Positions 5,975 through 6,107 of a stretch of DNA of 6,107 nt are shown piece after piece. The position numbers were made by a program, and so were the translations under genes. The number at the start of each line of letters is the position of its first letter. Position 1 is the first letter of the stretch. The DNA is from Dehalococcoidia bacterium (GTDB taxonomy: Bacteria; Chloroflexota; Dehalococcoidia; UBA6926), in contig JASLZO010000077.1 in NCBI GenBank assembly GCA_030754805.1, positions 1 to 6,107 of the forward strand, read 5' to 3'. The notes below the pieces were generated by a model. It searched no databases. It saw only the letters and a program-made list of their open reading frames with translations, and had not been told where the DNA came from.

Positions 5975-6107
5975 ATGAGCATGCGAGGCGCCACGGCAAT
6001 CGTCGCATTCAGCGAGATCCCGACTCGCAGGACCTATCCAGGTCGAACGATGAACGGGTTATTGGCGGAAGCCGCGAGAGAAGCAATGGCTGATGCCCAG
6101 ATACTGA
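5975..6107 (+). CDS. Thiolase-like / lipid-transfer (SCP2-type) thiolase, N-terminal part (partial)
   Basis: The first 44 codons run off the right edge. The protein begins MSMRGATAIVAFSEIPTRR, then TYPGRTMNGLLAEAAREAMADAQIL. This matches the N-terminus of non-decarboxylating thiolase-fold proteins of the SCP2/lipid-transfer type: a first strand TAIVGF.E.PT, a short linker, then a helix with LLAEAAR.Ai.DAGL. The nucleophile Cys region lies outside the window, so it cannot be said whether it is a true thiolase or a Cys-lacking retro-aldolase such as Ltp2. Its place after a two-subunit hydratase fits cleavage of the hydrated acyl-CoA. Confidence 0.75.
   Translation, partial: MSMRGATAIVAFSEIPTRRTYPGRTMNGLLAEAAREAMADAQIL

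Overview
The window is about 60% G+C by eye and carries ordinary, densely packed bacterial genes from a lipid/CoA-type metabolic neighbourhood. Several starts are GTG or possible TTG. The gene mix (nitronate monooxygenase-like flavoprotein, several MaoC hotdog proteins, thiolase-like protein, GlcG/HbpS remnant) is common in Actinomycetota and Chloroflexota from soil or sea. I cannot place the organism more firmly from 6 kb without a search.

Layout. (1) Positions 1-114 are the tail of a membrane protein, probably a major facilitator transporter. (2) Positions 262-1407 (+) encode a 381-residue nitronate monooxygenase/2-nitropropane dioxygenase-family flavoprotein, preceded by a region with repeated ATCGTG half-sites and a candidate promoter. 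(3) Positions 1408-1742 hold small dyads and a minus-strand stretch, in frame with the end of the next gene, that looks like the tail of a PIN-domain protein. (4) Positions 1743-3605 (-) encode an intact ABC-F ATPase. (5) Upstream of it, on the same strand, lies the C-terminal part of a GlcG/HbpS-family protein without its N-terminal half. (6) From about 4001 to the right edge, four plus-strand genes follow one another: a double-hotdog MaoC/FAS1-like dehydratase, a single-hotdog subunit lacking the catalytic dyad, a single-hotdog (R)-hydratase-type subunit with an intact Asp/His dyad, and the start of a thiolase-like protein. The hotdog genes are tightly packed (13-nt gap, then a 1-nt overlap). 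The thiolase follows a 132-nt gap containing a 23-bp inverted repeat and a strong ribosome binding site.

How they may work together. The two small hotdog proteins look like a heteromeric enoyl-CoA hydratase in which one subunit supplies catalysis and the other shapes the substrate pocket. The adjacent thiolase-like protein would then cleave the hydrated acyl-CoA. This resembles, in gene types only, the ChsH1/ChsH2 plus Ltp2 arrangement of steroid side-chain degradation. The substrate cannot be read from the sequence. The flavoprotein and ABC-F gene are not obviously part of this pathway. I found no CRISPR array, insertion sequence, RNA gene or clear novel system; the most useful leads are the operon architecture, two candidate operator regions and two gene remnants flanking the ABC-F gene.
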